Source: Photobacterium sanguinicancri (GTDB taxonomy: Bacteria > Pseudomonadota > Gammaproteobacteria > Enterobacterales > Vibrionaceae). Taken from it: 64,000 nucleotides of DNA. Below the pieces are notes generated by a model that worked only from the letters and a program-made list of their open reading frames with translations, was not told the DNA's origin and searched no databases. The stretch spans positions 1,798,001 to 1,862,000 of the forward strand of contig NZ_AP024850.1 in assembly GCF_024346675.1 (NCBI RefSeq), read 5' to 3'. The translations under genes were made by a program, and so were the position numbers. Below are positions 1 through 8,112 of this stretch, in pieces (position 1 is the first letter of the stretch; each line of letters begins with the position of its first letter).

Positions 1-64
1 GGTTTGTAGATAGGTATATTGCTTTTTCGTTAGCGATTAGGCTTATCATCCAGTTCTAGGTTTT

Positions 65-86
65 ACTCGGGAAAGGCATCCCGAGT
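65..86. repeat. short hairpin downstream of the hopJ-like gene
   Basis: A perfect 7-bp inverted repeat (ACTCGGG, 8-nt loop, CCCGAGT) lies beyond the stop codon of the minus-strand HopJ-family gene. No T-run follows on the minus strand. It could end a gene lying left of the window, or be a weak terminator. Confidence 0.35.
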
Positions 87-111
87 TATAATGATGCGGT
101 GAGTTGTTTAG

Positions 112-486
112 TTATTTACTTTCGAGTGCTTTTGAATCAAATGTTACGCCGTTCCAACCATATTGGATGAAGTTTCTAATATTCAAGTGGTCTGTATTAT
201 GAGGGTGTTTCAACACATCATCGCGATAAAAACGACCAAAGCAGGCAAGGGTCTGTTTCTCTGTTAATGCATTACGTTGCCCAAAGGACAAAATCTTACA
301 CGAACCATTATTTTCACCCGCCTGATTGCTTACATCCCCATTGCTAAATGCGGTTGGTGTGAAGGTGTAATGTTGGTCGATGATAGCCATTGTTTGTTCA
401 AACTCGATATGGCTCGGGTCGTGTTTTAGTTGCGCTAAAAATTGTGACAATTCCATTGATTTCTTTATCTCCACTTGATTATTCAT
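112..486 (-). CDS. HopJ type III effector family protein
   Basis: A 124-residue protein recognised by the HopJ family pattern: an N-terminal helix, then HYTFTPTAF (residues about 40-48), GSCKILSFG, a TLACFGRFYRDDVL block and a C-terminal DHLNIRNFIQYGWNG. The length is normal for the family. The name comes from a Pseudomonas syringae effector, but homologues are common in free-living marine bacteria that have no matching secretion system, so the true role is unknown and probably cytoplasmic. There is no signal peptide. It is monocistronic and points toward the left edge. No strong Shine-Dalgarno is seen, but the ATG is the only sensible start. Confidence 0.85.
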   Translation of the reverse strand: MNNQVEIKKSMELSQFLAQLKHDPSHIEFEQTMAIIDQHYTFTPTAFSNGDVSNQAGENNGSCKILSFGQRNALTEKQTLACFGRFYRDDVLKHPHNTDHLNIRNFIQYGWNGVTFDSKALESK

Positions 487-634
487 AGTTAGATTACGCA
501 GCCACTATAGCGTGTCAAAAACCAATTAAAATTGCTATTTGAAACTTTGAGCTAACTTCCAAAATAAAGGAGTTAAGCTGCTTCGTTAGTTGCAATAAGA
601 TTAAATAGGGAAAACAAAAAATAGGGAAGTAGGC

Positions 635-1057
635 ATGAAAAAACCATTTGTTATTTTGGCTATTGTAGCGGCTGTATTACTTATTGTTCGACAGTTTGCT
701 AATACTGAGCGAGTACCCATAACGGTGGCATTGCCTGATACCCCTTCATTTACTGTTTCAAACCAATTTGATGGCAACTGGGAAGGGAAAAGGGTTGATG
801 TCAGTGGTGATAAAATATGTTTGCAAACACGGATAATCGGTAACATTGACAATGGTCAGGTGACTTTAAAGTTGATGTACAATAATACGATACTGAAAGG
901 TTGGATTTCAGAGAAAGGAAAGCTAGAGCTGTATTCTGATAGTCCAAGGTGGGGTTATCGCTTTAATGGAATCGTGACGAATAACAAGATTGACGGCGAG
1001 TGGAAGGTTACCAACGCGCGATGTCATGGCACTTGGCATATAGAAAAAGCCAGTTGA
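635..1057 (+). CDS. small membrane-anchored or secreted protein, unknown function
   Basis: A 140-residue protein that starts with a hydrophobic segment (residues 4-21) after two lysines, so it is either a signal anchor or an uncleaved signal peptide. The remainder is polar and probably beta-rich (GNWEGKRVD, QVTLKLMYNN, KGWISEKGKL, DGEWKVTNARCHGTWHIEK), resembling small periplasmic domains that bind nothing known. Two cysteines in the mature part could form a disulphide. A purine-rich GGGAAG lies upstream of the ATG. A rho-independent terminator follows about 115 bp after the stop, so it is a single-gene unit. I do not recognise the family. Confidence 0.6.
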   Translation: MKKPFVILAIVAAVLLIVRQFANTERVPITVALPDTPSFTVSNQFDGNWEGKRVDVSGDKICLQTRIIGNIDNGQVTLKLMYNNTILKGWISEKGKLELYSDSPRWGYRFNGIVTNNKIDGEWKVTNARCHGTWHIEKAS

Positions 1058-1172
1058 TATAAATACCAGTTGTAATGACTTTACTATTAATCCATATGAA
1101 ACAAATCCTACCGTATTAAGTAAGCCTTCAAACACTATAATTTGAATGTAGAGTTGCACTATTCTCACTATT

Positions 1173-1202
1173 AAATCCTACTTAACAGAGTGGGATTTTT
1201 TT
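1173..1202 (+). terminator. rho-independent terminator
   Basis: A 9-bp stem (AAATCCTAC with GTGGGATTT, one G-T pair) with an 8-nt loop, followed by a run of T. It closes the 635-1057 transcription unit. The rest of the gap up to 1395 holds no gene I can see. Confidence 0.75.
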
Positions 1203-1395
1203 GCGTATCGTTCAATGAATTGTTTTGGCATAAAGATTGACTGTTACTTTAGCAAGCTATGCAATTGGTTGCTATTTGGTTAAAGCTCTTTGCAATGAAT
1301 AATAGGCGAATTGAGCCACTCTGTATCGCTTATGGCGCATCAATACAGAGTGTGTTTATAACTGCCTTGGGAAAAGCGAATAAAGGAGTACTAAA

Positions 1396-2217
1396 ATGCA
1401 AACCAAAATGAATTGCGTAATCGTAAAGCAGCTATGTATTGCCTTGTTGGTCTTAATTTCTTTTCAATCGTATGCGGAGCAGAAAGAAATTGTTTTTGGT
1501 GTAGTACCGCAGCAATCAGCGTCTAAATTAGCAAAACAGTGGGGACCGTTGCTCGAAGCCTGGAGTGACGTTACTGGGATCAAGTTTAGCTTTGCTACAG
1601 CTCGTGATATTCCAACGTTTGAAGAACGTTTAGCAGCAGGTGAATATGATATGGCCTACATGAACCCTTATCATTTTACCCTCGTTAACCATGCCCCTGG
1701 TTATACTGCGCTGGCCCATGCCAAAGATAAACGAATTACCGGGATAATGGTGGCGCAAAAGGATTGGAGTGGTTCTATTGAATCTTTGAGTGATCAATTA
1801 CTTGCTTTTCCTGCCCCTCGAGCGTTTGCAGCATCCATTCTCACGCAGTCAGAACTGCGACAGAAAGGGCTTTCTATAATGCCTAAATATGTTGGTGCGC
1901 ATGATTCTGTATATATGGCGGTTGCTAAAGGACTTTATCCTGCGGGAGGTGGTGTTATGCGAACATTTAACAGCATCCCAGATTCTTTAAGAGAGCAACT
2001 CAAGGTCATTTATAAAACGAATAGTTATACGCCTCATGCCATTGCCTATCTGAATTCGTTAGACGCTGACACAGCTAATCAATTACGTAACAGTATAGAC
2101 TCGCTTAATCAGCACCCTAAAGCGAAAGCGATGTTTGATATGCTGAGTATTAAAGGTTTTGAACCAGCGAAGGATAGCGACTGGGATGACATCGTAGGGT
2201 TAGGCATCAACCTTTAG
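1396..2217 (+). CDS. PhnD-type periplasmic substrate-binding protein
   Basis: A 273-residue protein with a signal peptide (hydrophobic core residues 11-23, likely cleavage after SYA) followed by the start of a phosphate/phosphonate-type binding fold: EIVFGVVPQQSASKLAKQW, then DYDMAYMNPYHF near residue 95. This matches the PhnD / phosphate-phosphonate ABC binding-protein family in length and order. No permease or ATPase gene is adjacent. The histidine kinase gene starts 36 bp downstream on the same strand, so the protein probably acts as a ligand sensor feeding that kinase rather than as a transporter part. The ligand cannot be told from sequence. The RBS is AAAGGAG before the ATG. Confidence 0.85.
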   Translation: MQTKMNCVIVKQLCIALLVLISFQSYAEQKEIVFGVVPQQSASKLAKQWGPLLEAWSDVTGIKFSFATARDIPTFEERLAAGEYDMAYMNPYHFTLVNHAPGYTALAHAKDKRITGIMVAQKDWSGSIESLSDQLLAFPAPRAFAASILTQSELRQKGLSIMPKYVGAHDSVYMAVAKGLYPAGGGVMRTFNSIPDSLREQLKVIYKTNSYTPHAIAYLNSLDADTANQLRNSIDSLNQHPKAKAMFDMLSIKGFEPAKDSDWDDIVGLGINL

Positions 2218-2253
2218 GTAGAAGCGATATAAAAGTAAGAAGGGGGGCATATT

Positions 2254-4152
2254 GTGAAGTTAAGAACTAAGACAATTATTGGCATCGCAGTTATTGAAGC
2301 CCTTGCTCTTGCGCTACTTATTGTTACTGGATTGCAATGGCTAAAATCATCGAATGAAAATCGGTTGAAAGTTGGTACAAACCAATTGGCAAGTGTTTTT
2401 GCAAAAGCAACAAGAGATGCGGTATTAGCGACGGACTTAGCCTATTTAGATAGCTTTGCTGAATCCTTGGTTAGTGAGCAAAATCTTGCCTATATCCGAA
2501 TTACCGACCGTAATGGTATCGAGTTAGCACGGCACGGTGATTACACCAATGTTGATACTACCGTCTCTCCAGCTGATGTAACTGATGACGTTTATGATGT
2601 GATAAGCCCAATTCAAGTCGATGGCCAGCTTTATGGCAATGTTGAGATGGGGGTAACAGTTAACGACCTTCATGTCATGCTTAGCCAAGCCACACGCTCA
2701 AGCTTGTTAATTGCCATTGCTGAAATGTCGCTGGTGGCTTTGTTCTCTTTAGCACTAGGGACATACTTGATGCGTCGGCTTGATGTGTTAAGAAAGGGGG
2801 CAGACAAGGTGGCTAAAATGGGGCCCGGAGCGCAAATTATGGTAACGGGCCACGATGAGGTAACGCGTGTTAGTACCGCCTTTAATGAGATGTCTCATTC
2901 TTTAGCTAAAGCACAAGAAACACTGGCAGAAAAACACCAACAGCAAATTGCACTAACGGAAAAAGTCACTGAACTTGCTCAGGTTGCCGAGCATGCTAGG
3001 GATGTCATCATAATCACAGATACGGACGGTAAGATAACCTGGGTAAATCCAGCTTTTGAAAATCTTACTGGTTATACCTTGTCTGAAGTTGTTGGTCAGT
3101 CTCCTGGTTGTTTACTACAAGGTGATTGTTCTGATCTTGAAATTGTTCATGAAATGTCACGGAAGATAGCTCAGAAGGAAGCTGTACGCGTTGAGATCCT
3201 TAATTATGCTAAAGGTGGTGAGTCGTATTGGGTTGAGCTAGATATTTCCCCTGTAACAGATAGCGACGGTGAAATAGTGCGGTTTATTGCTGTTGAACGC
3301 GATATAACTAAGCGCCGACAGGTTGAGGAACAATTAGAGACAGCCCTTGAAGAGGCGACGAGAGCAACTAAAGCCAAATCTGAGTTTCTGGCTAACATGA
3401 GCCATGAAATTCGAACACCAATGAATGCGATTATGGGCTTTAGTGAGTTACTTCTTGAAAAGTCTATGCATTCAGAACAACGAGAGCAGTTGGAATTAGT
3501 GCATAAGTCGGCTGCAAATTTAGTCACTATTATTAACGACATTCTAGATTACAGTAAAATTGAGGCAGGTAAATTATCATTAACAAATGAATGTTTTAAT
3601 TTAAAAGAGGTGGTTGAGTCTACGATAGATCTGTGTACTTATCAGGCGAAAGAGAAAAATTTACCATTAGTTATGAATATATCTTCAAAGATAAATACAG
3701 CAGTAGTTGGAGATAAAGGCCGCCTTAACCAAATTCTTTTAAATTTAATTGGAAATGCGGTTAAATTTACGGATTCAGGCTCAGTCTCGGTGAACATTGA
3801 TGCTGAAGCACTTGTTGGAAAAACGCGTTTCCATATTTGTGTACAAGATACTGGGATAGGAATACCAGCAGAAAGACTCCCGTTTATTATGGAAAAATTT
3901 GAACAGGTGGATAATTCGGCAACCCGACAATATGAGGGGACAGGCTTAGGTTTAGCCATTTGTAAACGCTTAATCCAACTCTTTGGTGGAGAACTCACTG
4001 TATGTTCCGAAGCAGGAAAAGGTTCTTGTTTTTCCTTTACCATGACGTTAGTTAATCAGCCAGCCAAGTCTCCGACAGCGGTTAATCAAGATCATTACAT
4101 AGCCGATGATCACCGAGTGAACGATGTAATTGAGCATAAAAAATACTCATAG
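2254..4152 (+). CDS. hybrid sensor histidine kinase, main part (frameshifted before receiver)
   Basis: A 632-residue membrane sensor kinase. The start is GTG with AGAAGGGGGG upstream. Order: TM1 about 8-28; extracytoplasmic sensor region to about 148; TM2 about 150-170; HAMP about 172-225; a coiled linker; PAS/PAC about 245-350; HisKA with SHEIRTPMN and phospho-acceptor His384; HATPase_c with an N-box (LNLIGNAVKF), DTGIGIP (Asp532) and GTGLGLAICK. It ends after a short linker at a TAG. Directly after, in the -1 frame, lies a receiver domain that starts KILIAEDS, so the ancestral product was a hybrid kinase. The break falls in an A6 tract at 4138-4143. It probably pairs with the binding protein encoded upstream. 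Confidence 0.9.
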   Translation: MKLRTKTIIGIAVIEALALALLIVTGLQWLKSSNENRLKVGTNQLASVFAKATRDAVLATDLAYLDSFAESLVSEQNLAYIRITDRNGIELARHGDYTNVDTTVSPADVTDDVYDVISPIQVDGQLYGNVEMGVTVNDLHVMLSQATRSSLLIAIAEMSLVALFSLALGTYLMRRLDVLRKGADKVAKMGPGAQIMVTGHDEVTRVSTAFNEMSHSLAKAQETLAEKHQQQIALTEKVTELAQVAEHARDVIIITDTDGKITWVNPAFENLTGYTLSEVVGQSPGCLLQGDCSDLEIVHEMSRKIAQKEAVRVEILNYAKGGESYWVELDISPVTDSDGEIVRFIAVERDITKRRQVEEQLETALEEATRATKAKSEFLANMSHEIRTPMNAIMGFSELLLEKSMHSEQREQLELVHKSAANLVTIINDILDYSKIEAGKLSLTNECFNLKEVVESTIDLCTYQAKEKNLPLVMNISSKINTAVVGDKGRLNQILLNLIGNAVKFTDSGSVSVNIDAEALVGKTRFHICVQDTGIGIPAERLPFIMEKFEQVDNSATRQYEGTGLGLAICKRLIQLFGGELTVCSEAGKGSCFSFTMTLVNQPAKSPTAVNQDHYIADDHRVNDVIEHKKYS

Positions 4153-4532
4153 CAGAAGATAGCTATGTAAATCGCTTACTGATAGAAAAAATGTTGGCGG
4201 ATACGGCCGTTGAACTCCTCTTTGCCGAAGATGGAGAGCAAGCTGTTGCGCTGTATCGGGAAAACCTTCCAGATCTCGTTATCACTGATATTTCGATGCC
4301 CAACAAAGATGGTTATGAAGCGACGGCGGATATTCGTGCGTTGCAAGAAATAAACTATCCTTGGTGCCCCGTTATTGCCTTGTCTGCGCATGCTATGGCT
4401 GAGGAGAAGAAAAAGAGTCTTGCTTTAGGGATGGATGATTACTTAACAAAGCCAGTTAATAAGGCAGATTTGATCAAAATGATTGCTAAATGGATTTCAT
4501 ATCAAGAAAAAAAAGAAAAACGAAAAGGGTAA
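4140..4532 (+). pseudogene. receiver domain detached from the hybrid kinase by a -1 frameshift
   Basis: This frame is open from 4140 and reads KILIAEDSYVNRLLIEKML at once, which is the normal start of a receiver domain and includes the acidic pair. It continues with the phospho-acceptor (LVITDISMPNKDGYE), ALSAHAM and the conserved KP (YLTKPVN). The only internal ATG (4191) would lose strand beta1 and the acidic pocket, so an independently translated product would not work as a receiver. One extra A in the upstream A6 tract would fuse it to the kinase. It is therefore either the result of an indel, a sequencing error, or expressed by ribosomal or transcriptional slippage on the A tract. Confidence 0.8.
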
Positions 4533-4593
4533 GGTGCTTGAAGTTACTCCCTCCAGTTTATGGAAGGAGCTCGCTTGTTCTATTAAATTAATA

Positions 4594-4773
4594 TTAAGAG
4601 CATGAACCACAACAAAAACCTGGTTCACCGTGTTTTCCTTTTTTCTTCTCTGCTGTTTGATCTTCAGTACCTTCGATTACTGCTTGTGTATCCTCAGTTT
4701 GTGCTTGTTGCGTCAAAACTGCATTTGTTTCAGATTCATCTTTTTTAAATAATTTTTTGAATGATAGTGCCAT
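4594..4773 (-). CDS. CCGSCS motif small protein
   Basis: A 59-residue ORF. It begins MALSFKKLFKKDE, has a low-complexity Gln/Thr/Glu-rich middle, then a KKKGKHGEPG linker, and ends exactly in the hallmark FCCGSCS tail. This fits the small CCGSCS-motif family known from Vibrio, Photobacterium and relatives. Three cysteines lie in the last six residues, suggesting metal binding or a post-translational modification; the function is unknown. GGAG lies 8 nt upstream of the ATG on the minus strand. It is convergent with the kinase/receiver locus and is monocistronic. Confidence 0.85.
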   Translation of the reverse strand: MALSFKKLFKKDESETNAVLTQQAQTEDTQAVIEGTEDQTAEKKKGKHGEPGFCCGSCS

Positions 4774-4976
4774 GTCGTTTCTCCGAGATGTTTGTACTTC
4801 TAAAGTTGCATTTCATGTGCATGTTATTGGTCTTGGTTAAATTGGTCAAGTACCTATTTATAACCTACGCATTACATCAAGATTTATCGCAGTAAAAGGA
4901 CTGAGGGCATCACATTGCTATTGCACCGTTAAATAATAAGATATGATGCGGGCAAATACGTATTTTGAAGCTGTTT

Positions 4977-5267
4977 ATGAATATTGAAGTCAAAAATGTC
5001 CCTGCTTCTGAAGTGACATGTGCTAACTGCCAAGCATGTTGCTGCCGTCTAGAAGTAATGATATTGACAGATACAGGTGTACCAGAAGAACATATTGCAA
5101 CAGATAATTGGGGTGGCGAGGTAATGGCTCGTTTAGACGATGGTTGGTGCTCAGCACTGGATCGTGACACTTTGATGTGTACGATTTACGAAAATCGCCC
5201 TTGGATTTGTCGTGAGTTTGAAATGGGCTCTTATGAATGCATTGATGAGCGTATAGCGAACATGTAA
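4977..5267 (+). CDS. YkgJ-family cysteine cluster protein
   Basis: About 96 residues with the Zn/Fe-chelating cysteine pattern of the CxxCxxCC family: CANCQACCCRLE near residue 15, then WCSALDRDTLMCTIYENRPWICREFEMGSYEC. Eight or more conserved cysteines suggest an oxygen-stable metal site; no reaction is established for the family. A TTG at 4965 would add four residues. I prefer the ATG at 4977, which has a weak GAAG 6 nt upstream. It is cytoplasmic and convergent with the glutaredoxin gene across a long inverted repeat. Confidence 0.85.
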   Translation: MNIEVKNVPASEVTCANCQACCCRLEVMILTDTGVPEEHIATDNWGGEVMARLDDGWCSALDRDTLMCTIYENRPWICREFEMGSYECIDERIANM

Positions 5268-5296
5268 GCCGAGTACGTTAGGCTAAGCTGGTGGTT

Positions 5297-5342
5297 TATC
5301 CCAAACTTTATTGAGCATGATGAAGGTATAAAGCTTGGGATA
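5297..5342. repeat. long imperfect inverted repeat between convergent genes
   Basis: Arms TATCCCAAACTTTAT and ATAAAGCTTGGGATA (15 bp, one mismatch) with a 16-nt loop sit between the stop codons of the cysteine-cluster gene and the glutaredoxin gene. There is no T-run on either side. It is probably a bidirectional terminator or mRNA 3'-end stabiliser. Confidence 0.55.
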
Positions 5343-5358
5343 ATCGTTAGAAAAACGT

Positions 5359-5586
5359 TTACGCGTTAAACGCCTTTTCAAAATTCTTTTGATTCCAACC
5401 GATCACCACCTGATCACCGACTTTTAATACTGGAATAGAGCGAGCTTTCATTGCACTGAGTTCTTTCTGAGCGCGGGGCGTCGCAGCGTTCGTTAATCGG
5501 TAGGGAATTTTCTTCGCATCAAGGTAACGCTGTGCGTCTTTACAGTGCGGGCAATTGTCTTTTACGTAAAGGGTGATCTTTTTCAT
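5359..5586 (-). CDS. glutaredoxin family protein
   Basis: A 75-residue single-domain thioredoxin-fold protein: KITLYVKDNCPHCKDAQRYL with a CPHC redox motif at residues 13-16, a cis-Pro segment (RSIPVLKVGD) and the C-terminal VVIGWNQKNF, where glutaredoxins usually have IGG or VGG. Dithiol disulphide reduction with glutathione is the family role. It lies 54 bp downstream of the GST-like gene on the same strand, so they may be cotranscribed as a thiol-metabolism pair. Confidence 0.85.
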   Translation of the reverse strand: MKKITLYVKDNCPHCKDAQRYLDAKKIPYRLTNAATPRAQKELSAMKARSIPVLKVGDQVVIGWNQKNFEKAFNA

Positions 5587-5640
5587 TTGGTGTCTTTTCT
5601 TATTGTGCGTTAAGCAAAATGAATCTTCACTTAGGGCTGA

Positions 5641-6309
5641 TTAACTTTCAAAGCTTAAAATAACATTCTCACGTTCAACAAGCCATTCTGGATAGGGCCT
5701 CATCGCTTTTGCATACAGCGGATTATTATAGTGGTTAGTAAGCCACTGTCGAAATTTAGGGTAAGGCGCCAGTTGAAACCATTTTCGATCCACTTTTGAA
5801 AATTGGCGCATAAAAGGGAGCAGTGCATAGTCTGCAAGCGATGGTGTATTACCCATTAAAAAAGCAGAATGCGTTAATTTATCCTCCAATGCTGCAACAA
5901 AGCCCTCACAGATTTGCCTTGCATCAGCCTCTTTCTTGTCATGATAACGTGCAGTTGCCCTGTATTGCTCTAACTGAGGAATAAAGACATTATCATGCTG
6001 TTCGATTAGCTGGCGCATTTCATTAGATGTTTTAGGCTCTCCTGTCCTCAATAAATTATTAGGGTCATTGGTTGTTAAAGCCCAATACATAATGGCTAAG
6101 CTCTGGTCGATGACTTTATCTTCTTGCGGGAAGTAAAGTACGGGGACTGTCCCTTTGGGTGATACAGCGAGCATTTCGGCGGGTTTATTTTGCAGCTTAA
6201 CATTACGTAATAATACGGTTTGGTTTGCTAATAGTAAGCTAAGTCTTGCTCGTATTGCGTACGGGCAACGTTGTAAGGAATACAGAATAGGGTAATTTAT
6301 ATCACTCAT
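5641..6309 (-). CDS. glutathione S-transferase family protein
   Basis: A 222-residue protein. The N-terminal thioredoxin-like domain (residues 6-80) contains YSLQRCPYAIRARLSL, KGTVPVL (cis-Pro for glutathione binding) and DQSLAIMYW. The C-terminal all-helical domain has the LADYALLPFMRQF helix typical of GSTs. The CPYA near the active site resembles glutaredoxin-2/omega-like GSTs, where cysteine replaces the catalytic Tyr or Ser, so a thiol-transferase activity is more likely than classical conjugation. It sits upstream of the glutaredoxin gene in the same orientation. Confidence 0.85.
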   Translation of the reverse strand: MSDINYPILYSLQRCPYAIRARLSLLLANQTVLLRNVKLQNKPAEMLAVSPKGTVPVLYFPQEDKVIDQSLAIMYWALTTNDPNNLLRTGEPKTSNEMRQLIEQHDNVFIPQLEQYRATARYHDKKEADARQICEGFVAALEDKLTHSAFLMGNTPSLADYALLPFMRQFSKVDRKWFQLAPYPKFRQWLTNHYNNPLYAKAMRPYPEWLVERENVILSFES

Positions 6310-6362
6310 CGGCTCTCTACCTTAGCTTAATCACAGAGTATACATACGCTAAAGATAACACC

Positions 6363-6848
6363 TTATCGTAGAGGGGACTCTTGAAGGGTGTATTGGGTTA
6401 AAAAGGATTGAAGTGGCTCAATACCTGATTTTTGCTGACACTCTTCTTGCCAGCAGGTGTAAATAGCGGTTTCGTGGGCGGCGATAAGCTCAAATACCGG
6501 CAACTCTATAGCAGAATGCATTTCTGTTTGGTTATACCAATCCCGGTATTGACGTTCATAGGGCTTAACCCAAGCTTCAAGTGTGATCACTAATTCATCC
6601 CAAGGCAGCGCTATCCACTTTTGTGCGTCTGCTTCACCTTTGCTAATCATTTTGGGGTCATGGTTATTGTAATGCTGTTGAACGCTATCAAAATAAGCTT
6701 CGATCAGTTTTGCCGTACGTACTTCGACTGCTATCAATGTATCCCAAAGTGTTTGTTGCTTTTGTTCTGTGTAGTGCTTGGCAAAGTACTCAAAAAAAGC
6801 AATGCCGTATAGCTCGCCTTGATAAGCTGTCTGTATATTTTGATTCAT
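6363..6848 (-). CDS. helical protein of unknown function
   Basis: A 161-residue cytoplasmic protein that appears entirely alpha-helical. Regularly spaced Glu and His residues (GELYGIAFFEYFAKHY, LIAVEVRTAKLIEAYF, ELIAAHETAIYTCWQEE) recall ferritin-like four-helix bundles with carboxylate/His metal ligands, but I cannot place a full ExxH pair set. It lies 53 bp upstream of the GST-like gene on the same strand and may be its operon partner. A linked role in redox or stress handling is inference only. Confidence 0.6.
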   Translation of the reverse strand: MNQNIQTAYQGELYGIAFFEYFAKHYTEQKQQTLWDTLIAVEVRTAKLIEAYFDSVQQHYNNHDPKMISKGEADAQKWIALPWDELVITLEAWVKPYERQYRDWYNQTEMHSAIELPVFELIAAHETAIYTCWQEECQQKSGIEPLQSFLTQYTLQESPLR

Positions 6849-6988
6849 TTCATGGCCTTCGTGTTTACATGTGTTGATTTAGCCGCTGGTGGCATACATT
6901 AACGACGTCAGATAATGGAGGTATGTTAGATAGTTAATTTAGTAAATCAAGGTATTGATAATGATTCGCAAATAAAAAGGAGCTTGTC

Positions 6989-7504
6989 GTGTCTTCTGTT
7001 CCGCAAAATAAAGTAGAGTTACTTAGCGCAATCAATGAGGCGTTTAGAAAACTTCACTGTGACGTTGTCACTATTCCAGCCGAGTTGACTCGCCTTTGTG
7101 AAATTGAAGGCAATGTGAAAGGAACAAGGATCAGTGTCTGCGATACCTTAGCTTATTTGCTTGGCTGGGGGAGACTTGTGATGTTTTGGTATGAAGAAAA
7201 AGCAGCTGGGCGAGATGTTGAATTTCCAGCTGATGGTTATAAGTGGAATCAGCTAGGGCTGTTAGCCCAGCACTTTCAGCATGAATATCGTGATTGGTCT
7301 TTTCTTGCGCTTCAGCAAGAGCTACAAGTAACGACAGCGTCGATTGTTACCTTAATTGATAGTTTAGATAATAGCTGCTTGTATGAACAGCCATGGTATG
7401 AAAAATGGACATTGGGGAGGATGATTCAATTTAATACATCATCACCGATGAAAAATGTAAGGACAAAGATACGTAAATTTAAGAAAGTTCACCAGCTGAG
7501 TTAG
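6989..7504 (+). CDS. ClbS/DfsB family four-helix bundle protein
   Basis: A 171-residue protein matching the ClbS/DfsB (DUF1706) family: KVELLSAINEAFRKL at the start, then SVCDTLAYLLGWGRLVMFWYEEK and GYKWNQLGLLAQHFQHEYRDW, with KWTLGRMIQFNTSSP at the end. ClbS inactivates colibactin in its producer; family members elsewhere are thought to hydrolyse or sequester reactive small molecules. The GTG start is preceded by AAAAAGGAG. No colibactin-type genes are nearby, so the substrate is unknown. A perfect matS site lies inside the gene at 7059-7071. Confidence 0.85.
   Translation: MSSVPQNKVELLSAINEAFRKLHCDVVTIPAELTRLCEIEGNVKGTRISVCDTLAYLLGWGRLVMFWYEEKAAGRDVEFPADGYKWNQLGLLAQHFQHEYRDWSFLALQQELQVTTASIVTLIDSLDNSCLYEQPWYEKWTLGRMIQFNTSSPMKNVRTKIRKFKKVHQLS
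7059..7071. promoter_or_regulatory. matS site (perfect match)
   Basis: GTGACGTTGTCAC matches the MatP-binding consensus GTGACRNYGTCAC at every position. It lies within the coding sequence of the ClbS-like gene, as matS sites often do. Confidence 0.85.
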
Positions 7505-7545
7505 TCTTAGCTATGCATGTTTATTGGATATACACGGAGTAGCTC

Positions 7546-7908
7546 ATGAATAAACATCAAATAGAAACATTGCTATCATCGTTTACTGGTTCCGATGTGT
7601 CATCTCCCTTTGGTCCTGATGCTTTAGTTTATAAAGTGAAAGGTAAAATGTACGCACTCGTTTCTCAAAATGAAGACATAGCGCGTGTTACGGTGAAATG
7701 TAAACCTGAGGATGGTGAAGTATTAGTATCTCAATTTGATTCGATTTCTCCTGGTTATTACATGAATAAAAGACACTGGATAACGATTAAACTTTGTGGA
7801 GAAGTTGATTCAACGCTATTAACGGATCTTGCTCATCATTCTTATCAACTTGTTGTCGCTAAACTAAAAAAAGTAGAAAGGGAGTCTCTTCTTATTAATA
7901 GTGACTAG
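7546..7908 (+). CDS. MmcQ/YjbR family protein
   Basis: A 120-residue protein of the CyaY-like MmcQ/YjbR superfamily: HQIETLLSSFTGSDVSSPFGPDALVYKVKGKMYALV, then VTVKCKPEDGEVLVSQFDSISPGYYMNKRHWITI, the characteristic W-I-[TS] strand, and a C-terminal helix with SYQLVVAKL. Members are often labelled DNA-binding, but no defined cellular role is established. It follows the ClbS-like gene by 41 bp with its own ACGGAG RBS, so a two-gene operon is plausible. Confidence 0.85.
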   Translation: MNKHQIETLLSSFTGSDVSSPFGPDALVYKVKGKMYALVSQNEDIARVTVKCKPEDGEVLVSQFDSISPGYYMNKRHWITIKLCGEVDSTLLTDLAHHSYQLVVAKLKKVERESLLINSD

Positions 7909-8112
7909 TGTTTTGATTAATAACTGTTGAAGAGTGAAGGGATACGATTCATGAATATGAAATATATATTCCTTTATTTTAGAAGTGATCAAATTCTCAC
8001 ATTAATAACAAAATAGTGCGGCTATTAATAAATAAGTGGAATGTCACAGTTACTTTTATCATTTAAACGTTATTCTTCTCTTAAAATTCAACCCATAAAA
8101 TGAGATGCGATA

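Noticed and set aside
112..486. A type III secretion effector system based on the HopJ name
   Set aside because: There is no secretion or chaperone gene nearby, and the family is widespread in bacteria without type III secretion.
4191..4532. A stand-alone response regulator starting at the internal ATG
   Set aside because: It would lack the first strand and acidic pocket, which are present in the same frame upstream; it is the detached receiver of the kinase.
6957..6966. Fur-box-like GATAATGATT before the ClbS-like gene
   Set aside because: Only one half of the 19-bp Fur dyad is present; the second half does not match.
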